Shown: piece after piece, positions 7,334 through 15,173 of the stretch
How positions within the stretch are numbered: position 1 is the stretch's first letter
Layout: each line of letters begins with the position of its first letter
Assembly: GCA_023393715.1 (NCBI GenBank)
Contig: JAEXCD010000023.1
Location: 1 to 35,984 of the forward strand
Direction: 5' to 3'
Length of the DNA stretch: 35,984 bases
DNA from: Bacillota bacterium
Lineage (GTDB): Bacteria; Bacillota; Clostridia; Tissierellales; Peptoniphilaceae
Position numbers and translations under genes: made by a program
The notes under the pieces: generated by a model
Seen by the model: the letters and a program-made list of their open reading frames with translations, nothing else
What the model was told of the DNA's origin: nothing
The model's database searches: none

Positions 7334-8459
7334 GATATCCGTCAGCTTTTGGCGTCTCCATCAACAGAAGGGCTATATCGTCTCCCTGCACGCCCCATCG
7401 ATAGGCATTGACATCATTCAAAATGGCGTCCAGCAGATCTCCCTGAGACTGCGATACAATCCGCACCAGCCCCTCCGGACCATACGGAACGCCCTCCTGA
7501 TTTTCCGATTCGATCACCCCATCGGTATAGAACAAGAACTTGTTTCCCGTCAAAAGGGGAAGCTCATGCTCCTCATACGGAATCCGCGGGAATACGTTCG
7601 AAATCAGGCGTCCCGTGCATTCCAGAAACTCCACCTGTCCCTCACGGAACACGAGCGGCGGACAGTTGTGCCCCGCATTGGCATAGACCAGCTTCTGCTC
7701 CATCGTGTCCAGCAGCGCGTAAAAAAGAGAAAAGTACTGGCTGTCATCCAGATCGATTTCCTCAAATCGGTCGCGCAGACCGCTCAGCACATCCGCCGGC
7801 CGGTAGGCCTTGCCCTCATCCAATATGCTGCGCATCGTCTGCCGGACAAACATCGTGAGGATCGATGCGGACACCCCGTGCCCTACGACGTCCGCAATAT
7901 ACAGCGCCATTCGCCCCTTCCCGAGCGGGATGAGATCGAAGATGTCTCCCGACAGCTGATCGGATGGAATATACCGGTAGTCGAAATGAATCGGCCCAAA
8001 ATCCGTCAGGCGCGGCAGCATCCCTGATTGAATTGACCGCGCGAGATGAATGTCCTGCTTCATTTTTCGATTCGCCTCAAACAGCTCCGAGGTGATGTTG
8101 TTCTGAATCGTGATGTCGCGAAACACCTCCACGGCGCCGATCACCTCGCGGCGCTCCGAAAACAGGGGCGTACTCTTAACCGAAAACACATGTCCCTTCA
8201 GGCAGAGCTCGCTCAGTACGGCATTTTTCGTCACAAAGGTCGACGAGGAAATGGAGTGCGGAATCCACGGTGCTTTCCCATCGATGCAGCTGTACCCCGT
8301 GGGATCTGCGCCACACAGCTGAATCATCTTCGTATTCGCGTATATGACGACTCCGTGCTGGTCGATGACGCGAACCATATCGTCCATGGAATTTAGAATT
8401 TTTTCATACTCTGCGAAAGCAGAAGCGGAAATCAACGGTTTGACTTTTCTGTCTTCCAT
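7323..8459 (-). CDS. PAS domain-containing SpoIIE/RsbU-type PP2C serine phosphatase
   Basis: This 378-residue cytosolic protein has a PAS sensor domain at about 15-120, a short helical linker carrying the RsbU-like signature ARSIQSGMLP at 140-149, and a PP2C-type phosphatase domain at about 155-370. Metal-binding acidic residues are visible in SGDIFDLI (D172), YIADVVGHG (D190), YTDGVIES and GDDIALLL. Such proteins dephosphorylate anti-sigma-factor antagonists or similar STAS partners in response to a PAS-sensed signal. No STAS, RsbW or sigma-factor gene is in this window, so the partner is elsewhere. The ATG at 8459 is chosen for a GGAGG 6 bases upstream; the frame extends 12 codons further up without a comparable site. 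A terminator overlaps its 3' end. Confidence 0.92.
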   Translation of the reverse strand: MEDRKVKPLISASAFAEYEKILNSMDDMVRVIDQHGVVIYANTKMIQLCGADPTGYSCIDGKAPWIPHSISSSTFVTKNAVLSELCLKGHVFSVKSTPLFSERREVIGAVEVFRDITIQNNITSELFEANRKMKQDIHLARSIQSGMLPRLTDFGPIHFDYRYIPSDQLSGDIFDLIPLGKGRMALYIADVVGHGVSASILTMFVRQTMRSILDEGKAYRPADVLSGLRDRFEEIDLDDSQYFSLFYALLDTMEQKLVYANAGHNCPPLVFREGQVEFLECTGRLISNVFPRIPYEEHELPLLTGNKFLFYTDGVIESENQEGVPYGPEGLVRIVSQSQGDLLDAILNDVNAYRWGVQGDDIALLLMETPKADGYRPI

Positions 8460-8548
8460 GCAATACCTCCGAGGATTCCATTCGTTCATTTTCACAGCTT
8501 CATACTACCATAACCCCGTATCCCTTTTCAATGTTCTGCGCGTCCCCG

Positions 8549-9691
8549 CTACTGAAATCGCTGTGGGTTTGGCCCGAGATATTGATAATAGGTCGTTTCG
8601 ATTCCCCCATTGAAGAGCTTGCGCCGCCGATCCGCCGCACGCCCGAACGCATCCTCAAAATCGGCAAGCCCCGTAAGCACATAAAACGACCATGTGCGCA
8701 GCCGCCCGAAGCGTTCCCCAAACGCGCGCATCAGCGCCCGCGTCTCCTCTTCCTCGCCCAGTCGCTTGCCGTAGGGAGGGTTCGTGATGATTACGCCGAA
8801 ATTTTCCTGTAAATCGACCGCACGCATATCCTTACAGATGAAACGGATATCCTCGCCCACGCCCGCCGCCTCGGCGTTTTTCCGCGCGATCTCAATCATC
8901 CGGGGATCCTTGTCAAAGCCGGTCAAAAGAAGCTTTTCTTCCAGACGAATTCCGCGAAGACATGCCCGCCGCGCCTGCCGGTAGACCTCCTCCCCGACAA
9001 TGGGCCAGTCCATGCTCAGGAAAGAGCGCTCCAGTCCCGGCGCCATGCCGCGCGCCTGGAGCGCAGCCTCGATCAGCAGCGTCCCCGAGCCGCAAAACGG
9101 GTCGACGAGCGGGCGCGAGGGATGCCACACGCTCAGGGAAATCAATCCGCTCGCCAGCGTCTCCTTGAGCGGCGCGCCGCCCTTCTTCTGCCGATACCCC
9201 CTTTTGAACAGCCCCTCGCCCGTCGTATCGAGAAAAATAACGCATTCGTTGCGCCGCAGCGCGACCTCGACAGGGTACGCCGCGCCGGTTTCCGGAAGCC
9301 AGTCTACATCCCATTTCCTCTGCAGTGCGGCGGCAATGGCTTTTTTGACGATGCGCTGCACATCGGGCACCGAGGCGAGTGTCGAACGGTAGGATTTCCC
9401 CCGAACGGGAAAAGCCGCATCCTCCGGGAGCAGCGACGGCCACGGCAGCGCGGCCGTCCGGTCAAACAGCTCTTCAAAGCTTTCCGCAGAAAACCGCCCG
9501 ACCTCCAGCAGCACCCGGTCGGCGCTTCGAAGACACAGATTCGCTTTGGCGACGTCTGCCGCCTCGCCGTCAAAAAAGATACGCCCTTCATCGACATGAA
9601 TCGATGAAAAGCCCAGCTCCTCACATTCTTTTTTTACGACGCTCTCCAGGCCAAAGGCGGCGGTCGCCGCGATACGATATTTCAGATGCAT
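8549..9691 (-). CDS. THUMP-domain class I SAM-dependent RNA methyltransferase (RlmL/YpsC-like)
   Basis: This 380-residue protein is predicted to methylate guanine N2 in RNA, probably 23S rRNA, using S-adenosylmethionine. A THUMP RNA-binding domain spans about 45-155. The methyltransferase domain (UPF0020) has the SAM-binding DPFCGSGT at 197-204 and the catalytic NPPYG at 304-308. The ATG at 9691 has GGGAGA 9 bases upstream. Length fits the single methyltransferase form (YpsC), not the two-domain E. coli RlmL. It is transcribed divergently from feo. The exact target nucleotide is not determinable here. Confidence 0.92.
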   Translation of the reverse strand: MHLKYRIAATAAFGLESVVKKECEELGFSSIHVDEGRIFFDGEAADVAKANLCLRSADRVLLEVGRFSAESFEELFDRTAALPWPSLLPEDAAFPVRGKSYRSTLASVPDVQRIVKKAIAAALQRKWDVDWLPETGAAYPVEVALRRNECVIFLDTTGEGLFKRGYRQKKGGAPLKETLASGLISLSVWHPSRPLVDPFCGSGTLLIEAALQARGMAPGLERSFLSMDWPIVGEEVYRQARRACLRGIRLEEKLLLTGFDKDPRMIEIARKNAEAAGVGEDIRFICKDMRAVDLQENFGVIITNPPYGKRLGEEEETRALMRAFGERFGRLRTWSFYVLTGLADFEDAFGRAADRRRKLFNGGIETTYYQYLGPNPQRFQ

Positions 9692-9778
9692 TGCGTTTCT
9701 CTCCCGTCGATACGATATTATGCTGCGTGCTTCCTGTATTCTATCAATAAATCTCTTAAAAAAAACACCCTTTCCGCA

Positions 9779-9831
9779 TTGACTTCTATCTTCTTATATT
9801 GTAAACTGAATTATCGTTAGATGGGGCTAAC
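9779..9831 (+). promoter_or_regulatory. feo promoter with candidate metal-repressor operator
   Basis: A -35 TTGACT (9779-9784) and a -10 TAAACT (9802-9807) are separated by 17 bases. Just downstream, where transcription should begin, lies the inverted repeat GTTAG (9816-9820), ATGGGG, CTAAC (9827-9831). The half-sites resemble those of DtxR/IdeR-type iron repressors, whose consensus contains TTAG and CTAA arms. Position over the start region would suit repression. The assignment is inference; a Fur box is not evident. Confidence 0.5.
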
Positions 9832-9845
9832 TTGAGAGGTGTATT

Positions 9846-10124
9846 ATGTACTTATCTATGACAGAGGTCAATCATTCTTATGAAATTGAGCGCTTGCTCG
9901 GCCGCGAAAAACAGCAAAAGCAGTTGATGAATCTGGGATTGGTTCCGGGCGCAAGGGTTCGGGTCGTCAGTACGATTCAAAACAACATGATTGTGCTCGT
10001 TAAGGATACCCGTTTGGGTATTGGTCGCGACCTCGCTCAGAAAATTTTGGTGCGTCAGATTGCCGAGGCCGATGCGATTCCCGCATGCGCCCCCGCAGAA
10101 ACGCCGGAAAGGAGTTATTCGTGA
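9846..10124 (+). CDS. feoA: FeoA-family ferrous iron transport protein (first copy)
   Basis: This 92-residue SH3-like FeoA domain protein has the family pattern LMNLGLVPGARVRVVS at about 27-42 and LGIGRDLAQKILVR at about 57-70. FeoA is a small cytosolic partner needed for FeoB function. The ATG at 9846 has GAGAGG 7 bases upstream. It is the first gene of the feo operon and its stop overlaps the start of the second FeoA gene. The Ala/Pro-rich tail after residue 75 is variable and of no known role. Confidence 0.93.
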   Translation: MYLSMTEVNHSYEIERLLGREKQQKQLMNLGLVPGARVRVVSTIQNNMIVLVKDTRLGIGRDLAQKILVRQIAEADAIPACAPAETPERSYS

Positions 10125-10342
10125 AAAGTATTCTTAATTTGAAGCCGAACGAAACGGGTACCATTCTGCACATTCACGGACGCGGGCCGCTCAAGCGCCG
10201 TTTCAGTGACATGGGCGTCACGAAGGGCACGGTCGTGCAGGTCATTAAGGTTGCGCCGCTGGGCGATCCGATTCAGATCAACCTGAAGGGCTATGAGCTC
10301 ACCATTCGTAAGGCGGATGCAAAAGATATCGAGATTGAATAG
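10121..10342 (+). CDS. feoA: FeoA-family ferrous iron transport protein (second copy)
   Basis: This 73-residue FeoA domain contains RFSDMGVTKGTVVQVIKVAPLG and ends with the typical GYELTIRKADAKDIEIE strand region. The start is GTG at 10121, overlapping the first feoA stop (GTGA), with AAGGAG 6 bases upstream. A longer open frame to 10085 exists but lies inside the first gene and lacks a ribosome site. Two FeoA proteins before one FeoB is common in anaerobic Bacillota. The two copies differ clearly, so they probably have separate roles in the FeoB complex. Confidence 0.92.
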   Translation: MKSILNLKPNETGTILHIHGRGPLKRRFSDMGVTKGTVVQVIKVAPLGDPIQINLKGYELTIRKADAKDIEIE

Positions 10343-10462
10343 TTCTTTTTTGTCCGGGCGTCGCTGTCGGCGTCTCTTTTTTTGCCAGACAGTTGCCACG
10401 CACCAACAACGGTCCGCCCCATCGGACTGCTCGCTTTTTTGCACTGATGTTAGGAGGAATCA

Positions 10463-12625
10463 ATGAAATTTACGATTGCGCTGACGGGTAACCCCAACAG
10501 CGGAAAAACCACACTCTTCAACGAGTTGACCGGCTCTTCGCAGCATGTCGGCAACTGGCCGGGAGTTACGGTTGAAAAAAAAGAAGGTAAAATACGTTCG
10601 GACAAGGAAATGACGCTCGTCGATCTGCCGGGCATCTACTCCCTGTCTCCGTACACACTCGAAGAGGTCATCGCTCGCGACTACCTGTTGAATCAGCGTC
10701 CCGACGCCATCATCAATATCATCGATGCATCGAACCTCGAACGCAACCTGTACCTGACGACACAGGTCGTCGAGCTGGGCATCCCGACGGTTGTCGCGCT
10801 CAACATGATGGATTTGGTTCGCCGCAACGGTGACACCATCGACACCGAAAAGCTTTCTCAATTTCTGGGCGTACCCGTCGTCGAAATTTCCGCGCTGCGC
10901 AAGGAAAATCTCGACGAGCTTGTCAAAACGGCACGCACGATCGCAGAGGGGAAGAAAGCCCCGAAGGCGCCTTCCTTCTTCCCGGAGGACGTAGAAGCGC
11001 TTCTTTCCGAGATAGAAAAGAGCCTCCCCTCCATGAACTATACCGCCGAACGAAAGGCGGTCTATGAAAAAGTCCCCGCCCGCTGGACGGCCATTAAGCT
11101 GTTCGAACAGGACGAAAAGGTCGCCGAGGACATCACGCTGTCCGCAGGGATGAAAGAGAAGATTACTGCCGTCGAGGACGCACACGACGACGATGCGCAG
11201 ACCATCATATCGGCGGCGCGCTATCAGTACATTGAGCAGGCGATTTCCGACAGCTTCCAAAAGGCACATCCGAATAAAAAAACGCTGACTGAAAAAATCG
11301 ACGCCGTGGTCACGAATCGCTTCCTGGCCTTCCCGATCTTTGCGTTGATCATCTTCCTGGTCTACTACATCGCCGTCACGACCGTCGGCACGATCGTCAC
11401 CGAATTCACGAACGATACCTTTGTCGGCGAATGGATTCAGGCTCCGGTTGTCGAGGCCATGGAAAACGCCGGCGTTTCCGAATGGCTCGTCGGATTGATC
11501 GGCGATGGCATCATCGGCGGCGTCGGCGCGGTGCTCGGCTTCCTGCCGCAGATGGCCATTCTGTTCCTGCTCCTGGCCTTCCTCGAGCTGTCCGGCTACA
11601 TGTCCCGTATCGCGTTCATTCTGGACCGCATCTTCCGCCGGTTCGGCCTTTCGGGAAAATCCTTTATCCCGATGCTGATCGGCACCGGCTGCGCGATTCC
11701 GGGCATCATGGCCTCGCGTACCATTGAAAACAACGCCGACCGCCGTATGACGGCGATTACGACCTCCTTTATGCCGTGCGGCGCAAAGCTGCCGATCATC
11801 GCCCTCTTCTCCGGCGTCATCTTCGGCGGCGAATGGTGGGTCGGTCCGTCCTGTTACTTCCTGGGCATTGCCGCTGTGATCTTCTCCGGCATTATCCTGA
11901 AAAAGACCCGCCGCTTTGCTGGTGATCCCGCGCCCTTCGTCATGGAGCTGCCCGAGTATCGCCTGCCGACCCTCAAGGGCATTCTGCTCACGGTTTGGGA
12001 GCGCGTGTGGTCCTTTATCAAAAAGGCCGGAACGATTATTCTCCTCTCGAGCATCGTGCTCTGGTTCCTGCAGGCCTACGGCTTCACCGAAGAAGGTCTT
12101 GTCTCGATCGGTGAAGATACGGACAAGAGTATCCTCGCCGCCATCGGAAACACGATCTCCTGGATCTTCACCCCGCTGGGCTTTGGCGATTGGGAATCCA
12201 CGGTTGCAACGGTCACCGGCCTGATCGCGAAAGAAAACGTCGTCAATACGTTTGGCGTTCTCTTCGGCATCGCCGAGGAAGCCGTCGGGCTCGTCGAAGA
12301 GGGAAATTGGGAAGCGCTCTCGCCCATCGCGGCGCACTACACCGTATACAGCGGATATGCGTTCCTGATGTTCAACCTTCTCTGCGCGCCCTGCTTCGCC
12401 GCAATCGGCGCGATGAACCGCGAGCTGGGACAGCGTCGCTGGACGCTGTTCGGTGTGGCCTATCAGACTGTTCTGGCCTACTCCGCGGCGCTCGTATTCT
12501 ATCAGACAGCCATGCTCCTCACGGGCGGCGGATTCACGGTCTGGACGGCATTCGCCGCAGTCGTGCTCGCCATCTGGCTGTACTTCCTGCTCCGCAAGCC
12601 GCGCACGGTGAAAGAGGAGCTTTAG
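10463..12625 (+). CDS. feoB: Ferrous iron transporter FeoB
   Basis: This 720-residue inner-membrane Fe2+ transporter has an N-terminal G domain with G1 GNPNSGKT at 9-16, the switch stretch NWPGVTVE at 31-38, G3 DLPG at 54-57 and G4 NMMD at 114-117 (the form normal for FeoB). A helical spacer follows to about residue 275, then the membrane region with two Gate motifs: the first carries IGTGCAIPGIMASRT and the second MPCGAKLPIIALF, both with conserved Cys. Length is usual. The ATG at 10463 follows TTAGGAGG. A 120-base gap from feoA contains a weak hairpin (GTCCG, CGGAC) without a clear terminator. Iron control at the operon promoter is likely. Confidence 0.97.
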   Translation: MKFTIALTGNPNSGKTTLFNELTGSSQHVGNWPGVTVEKKEGKIRSDKEMTLVDLPGIYSLSPYTLEEVIARDYLLNQRPDAIINIIDASNLERNLYLTTQVVELGIPTVVALNMMDLVRRNGDTIDTEKLSQFLGVPVVEISALRKENLDELVKTARTIAEGKKAPKAPSFFPEDVEALLSEIEKSLPSMNYTAERKAVYEKVPARWTAIKLFEQDEKVAEDITLSAGMKEKITAVEDAHDDDAQTIISAARYQYIEQAISDSFQKAHPNKKTLTEKIDAVVTNRFLAFPIFALIIFLVYYIAVTTVGTIVTEFTNDTFVGEWIQAPVVEAMENAGVSEWLVGLIGDGIIGGVGAVLGFLPQMAILFLLLAFLELSGYMSRIAFILDRIFRRFGLSGKSFIPMLIGTGCAIPGIMASRTIENNADRRMTAITTSFMPCGAKLPIIALFSGVIFGGEWWVGPSCYFLGIAAVIFSGIILKKTRRFAGDPAPFVMELPEYRLPTLKGILLTVWERVWSFIKKAGTIILLSSIVLWFLQAYGFTEEGLVSIGEDTDKSILAAIGNTISWIFTPLGFGDWESTVATVTGLIAKENVVNTFGVLFGIAEEAVGLVEEGNWEALSPIAAHYTVYSGYAFLMFNLLCAPCFAAIGAMNRELGQRRWTLFGVAYQTVLAYSAALVFYQTAMLLTGGGFTVWTAFAAVVLAIWLYFLLRKPRTVKEEL

Positions 12626-12638
12626 TTAGGAGTGAAAA

Positions 12639-12818
12639 ATGGGTGATTATTTACGCAGCCATCTCCCGGATCTCGTCGTACTGGCGCTGGTTTTAACCGC
12701 CATCCTCTTCGCTGTCCGCTCCCTTCGCAAAAAGAAGGGCGGCTGTGGTTGTGGGTGCAGTGGTTGCAGCGGCTGTTCCACGGCGTCACGGACGCACGGC
12801 GCACCCGACACAAAATAA
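12639..12818 (+). CDS. FeoB-associated Cys-rich membrane peptide
   Basis: This 59-residue protein has one N-terminal transmembrane helix (about 11-27), a basic RSLRKKK stop-transfer run, and a cluster of six cysteines at 36-46 in the pattern CGCGCSGCSGC. This is the architecture of the FeoB-associated Cys-rich family (PF12669). ATG at 12639 is preceded by AGGAG 6 bases upstream, 13 bases after the feoB stop. Cysteines so close to the membrane could bind Fe2+ or an Fe-S cluster at the cytosolic exit of FeoB. That role is inferred, by analogy with FeoC-type partners. Confidence 0.85.
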   Translation: MGDYLRSHLPDLVVLALVLTAILFAVRSLRKKKGGCGCGCSGCSGCSTASRTHGAPDTK

Positions 12819-12835
12819 AAATCACACTCGTTCAC

Positions 12836-12869
12836 AGGAGGGGCTCGTATGCGCCCCTCCTTACTTATT
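12836..12869 (+). terminator. Terminator of the feo operon
   Basis: Arms GGAGGGGC (12837-12844) and GCCCCTCC (12853-12860) form a perfect 8-bp stem with an 8-base loop. A flanking A-T pair extends the stem, and TTACTTATT follows. It lies 18 bases after the Cys-rich peptide gene. Confidence 0.7.
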
Positions 12870-12893
12870 CGGAATCAAACCGATCCGAAAATA

Positions 12894-12983
12894 AAAAAGG
12901 ATACTCGTTCGGCTGAACGGAGTCCCTCAAGGGCCGACTTTTTGGTCAGCCCTTTGGCGCTCCTTCAAACGAGTATCCTTTTT
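12894..12983. terminator. Large nested hairpin, probable bidirectional terminator
   Basis: The outer arms are perfect 16-bp complements: AAAAAGGATACTCGTT at 12894-12909 and its complement at 12968-12983. Inside are a middle stem (GAACGGAG at 12915-12922 with CTCCTTC at 12960-12966, one bulge) and an inner stem (AGGGCCGAC at 12930-12938 with GTCAGCCCT at 12945-12953, one mismatch). An alternative pairing of GGCTGA (12911-12916) with TCAGCC (12946-12951) competes with the inner stem. T-runs lie at both ends, matching a site between convergent genes. Confidence 0.7.
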
Positions 12984-13002
12984 GTATTTTTGCGCCGCGC
13001 AC

Positions 13003-13026
13003 AGCACCGGCTCTGCCGCCGGTGCT
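13003..13026 (-). terminator. GC-rich hairpin downstream of the EamA transporter gene
   Basis: AGCACCGGC (13003-13011) and GCCGGTGCT (13018-13026) form a perfect 9-bp stem with a 6-base loop. Outer GCCG/CGGC segments may extend it. On the minus strand it lies 44 bases beyond the transporter stop. It lacks an adjacent T-run, so it may act together with the hairpin at 12894-12983. Confidence 0.45.
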
Positions 13027-13069
13027 GCTGGTACGGCGTCTTCACTCTTTTTCTTCACCCTTTTCGTGT

Positions 13070-13945
13070 CTATGCTTTTTTACCGAAGAAATTGAAGATG
13101 ACGATGCTTCCGATAATTACCGCGCCGCCGAGTGCCGTTCCCAGATTCAGGGTTTCGCCCAGCATCAGGAAGCCCATAACGGAGGCAAACAACGGCGTCA
13201 CAAACATGTAATTGGTCACATCCGTCACCTTCTCCGCAACCTGAAATCCGCGTCCGAAAAAATAATAGCCCAATGCACTGGGGAAAACACTCAGCGCCAG
13301 AAGATAAACCAGCCCCATTGCGTCCACCCTGCTCAGTACGTCGATACTCTCCCCCGCAAAGGGAAGAAGGAGCAGCGCGCCGCTGAGCAGGCCATACGTC
13401 GTGATGTCGATCGCCTGGTAGCCCATACGCGTCAGTCTTCGGCTCAGCAGATTATACAGGACAAGCAAAGCCGCCGCGGCAAGCGTCCACAGCGCGCCCA
13501 CATTGATCGACAGAACACCCTCCCACAGAATGACGATGGTCACACCGGCAAAAGCGCCAAGCAGCGCGATAATGCCGATCGGGCTGATGCGCTCCTTATA
13601 GAGAAGAGACGCCGCCACCGCCGTCATCACCGGCGCCGTCGCCACGATAATGCTGGAGGTCGCCGAGGTGATGGACTGTATGCCCAGATTAAAGAACATG
13701 AGATAGACGCCAAACCCCGATGCTCCGGCAGCGAGGAATAAAAAAAGATGCGCTTTTTTCATCGGCTTTTTTAAGCCCAGCCACTTCCCCGCAATAAACA
13801 GCACCCCGCCTGCTATACAGCACCGCAGAAAGCCCAACGTATTGGGGGTAAACTGGCGCAGCGCTAACCGGGACAACGGAAAGGCTAACGAAAAACACAC
13901 AATCGCAGAAAGACCATAGAGGTTTGCTCGAACTTTATTTGACAT
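13070..13945 (-). CDS. EamA/DMT-family transporter
   Basis: This 291-residue integral membrane protein has about ten hydrophobic segments in two EamA repeats (roughly residues 5-140 and 150-287). The first repeat shows ANLYGLSAIVCFSLAFPLSR and the PVMTAVAASLLYKERIS end typical of the family; the second ends LFASVMGFLMLGETLN. Members export or import amino acids, nucleotides or other metabolites; the substrate here cannot be told. ATG at 13945 has only a weak GGGGCG upstream and an in-frame stop shortly before it, so no longer start is possible. It stands alone, convergent with feo and separated from etfA by a terminator. Confidence 0.9.
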   Translation of the reverse strand: MSNKVRANLYGLSAIVCFSLAFPLSRLALRQFTPNTLGFLRCCIAGGVLFIAGKWLGLKKPMKKAHLFLFLAAGASGFGVYLMFFNLGIQSITSATSSIIVATAPVMTAVAASLLYKERISPIGIIALLGAFAGVTIVILWEGVLSINVGALWTLAAAALLVLYNLLSRRLTRMGYQAIDITTYGLLSGALLLLPFAGESIDVLSRVDAMGLVYLLALSVFPSALGYYFFGRGFQVAEKVTDVTNYMFVTPLFASVMGFLMLGETLNLGTALGGAVIIGSIVIFNFFGKKA

Positions 13946-14083
13946 ACATAATCAGACATCGCCCCGCCGATGTCCCGGCTCCTTTCTCTGACACGCGCGG
14001 TTCGGGACGCCGCGTTCTCTTTTTCTATTTTAACGAATGGAAAAATATTCTGCAACGAAAGGCGGTTCATCGGAGCAATGCGA

Positions 14084-14121
14084 AAAAAGCAGATCCCCTC
14101 GACAGAGGGGATCTGCTTTTT
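14084..14121. terminator. Terminator of the butyryl-CoA operon
   Basis: AAAAAGCAGATCCCCTC (14084-14100) pairs with GAGGGGATCTGCTTTTT (14105-14121) around the tetraloop GACA. The stem is perfect with T-runs in both directions. It lies 28 bases beyond the etfA stop on the minus strand. Confidence 0.9.
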
Positions 14122-14149
14122 GCTGTTTTGGAGAAAAGCGTCTCAAAGA

Positions 14150-15160
14150 TTACATATCCTGCTTTGCGCGGTATGCCTTGATCTCCTCGGTCAGCTTCGG
14201 AACGATCTTGAACAGATCGCCGACGATGCCGACATCCGCCACATTGAAGATCGGCGCGCTCGAATCCTTATTGATCGCCACGATGTAGTCCGACTCCTCC
14301 ATACCGGCCAGATGCTGGATCGCACCGGAAATACCGATCGCGAAGTACAGGCCCGGACGAACCGTCTTGCCTGTCTGACCGACCTGGCGGTCCTTCGGCT
14401 GCCATCCGGCATCGACCGCGGCGCGCGAGCTGGAGACCTCTCCGCCCAAAGCATCCGCGAGCTCCTGCAGCAGCGCGAAGTTTTCTTCATTACCGACGCC
14501 GCGTCCGCCGGAAACCAGGATCTTCGCATCCTGAATATCGATCTTATGCGCGACATTCTTAATGACTTCCTCTACCGTGACGTAGCAGTTGTTCTTTTCC
14601 AGCTTTGCATCGTGCAGGACGATCTCGCCCTTGCGGCTCGCATCGCGGAGCTCTTTAACCATAACGCCCGGGCGAACCGTCGCCATCTGCGGGCGGAAGT
14701 TGGAGCAGAGAATGGTGGCCATCAGGTTGCCGCCAAAGGCCGGACGCGTCATTCTCAGTTCCTTTGTCGTCTCATCGATTTCGAGCTTCGTGCAGTCCGC
14801 CGTAAGACCCGTGTGTACGCGACCCGCCAGACGCGGTCCAAGGTCACGGCCAATCGCCGTAGCGCCGATCAGGACGATTTCCGGGCGGAAGCTGTCGATG
14901 ATCGAAACGAGCGCCTGTGTGTACGGCTCCGTGCTGTATACCGCGAGCTTCTCGTCGTCGACGACGATGACGCGGTCTGCGCCATATTCCACCAGCGTTT
15001 GCGCCAGGCTCTGGATGTTGTGTCCCAGAAGCATGGCCGTAACTTCTGTGCCGAGGTCCGCAGCGAGATCGCGCGCCTTGCCGATCAGCTCGAGGGACAC
15101 GCCCGTCAACTCACCATCGACCTGCTGCGCATAGGTAAATACGCCTTTATATTCTGTCAT
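14150..15160 (-). CDS. etfA: Electron transfer flavoprotein alpha subunit
   Basis: This 336-residue subunit pairs with EtfB and carries FAD that passes electrons to and from acyl-CoA dehydrogenase. The C-terminal FAD domain shows SRAAVDAGW near 244-252, RQVGQTGKTVRPGLY near 257-271 and GISGAIQHLAGM near 275-286, followed by NKDSSAPIFNVADVGIVGD. The N-terminal domain includes GLTADCTKLEID. The ATG at 15160 has GGGAGG upstream, 13 bases after the etfB stop. It is the last gene of the operon. In clostridia the Bcd-EtfAB complex couples crotonyl-CoA reduction to ferredoxin reduction by bifurcation; that this complex bifurcates is inferred from family and context. Confidence 0.96.
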   Translation of the reverse strand: MTEYKGVFTYAQQVDGELTGVSLELIGKARDLAADLGTEVTAMLLGHNIQSLAQTLVEYGADRVIVVDDEKLAVYSTEPYTQALVSIIDSFRPEIVLIGATAIGRDLGPRLAGRVHTGLTADCTKLEIDETTKELRMTRPAFGGNLMATILCSNFRPQMATVRPGVMVKELRDASRKGEIVLHDAKLEKNNCYVTVEEVIKNVAHKIDIQDAKILVSGGRGVGNEENFALLQELADALGGEVSSSRAAVDAGWQPKDRQVGQTGKTVRPGLYFAIGISGAIQHLAGMEESDYIVAINKDSSAPIFNVADVGIVGDLFKIVPKLTEEIKAYRAKQDM

Positions 15161-15173
15161 TCTCGTGCCTCCC

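Noticed and set aside
10460..12337. A 625-codon minus-strand open frame opposite feoB
   Set aside because: FeoB on the plus strand is unambiguous. The antisense product is Asp/Arg/Gly-rich and low in hydrophobic cores, as expected of an antisense shadow.
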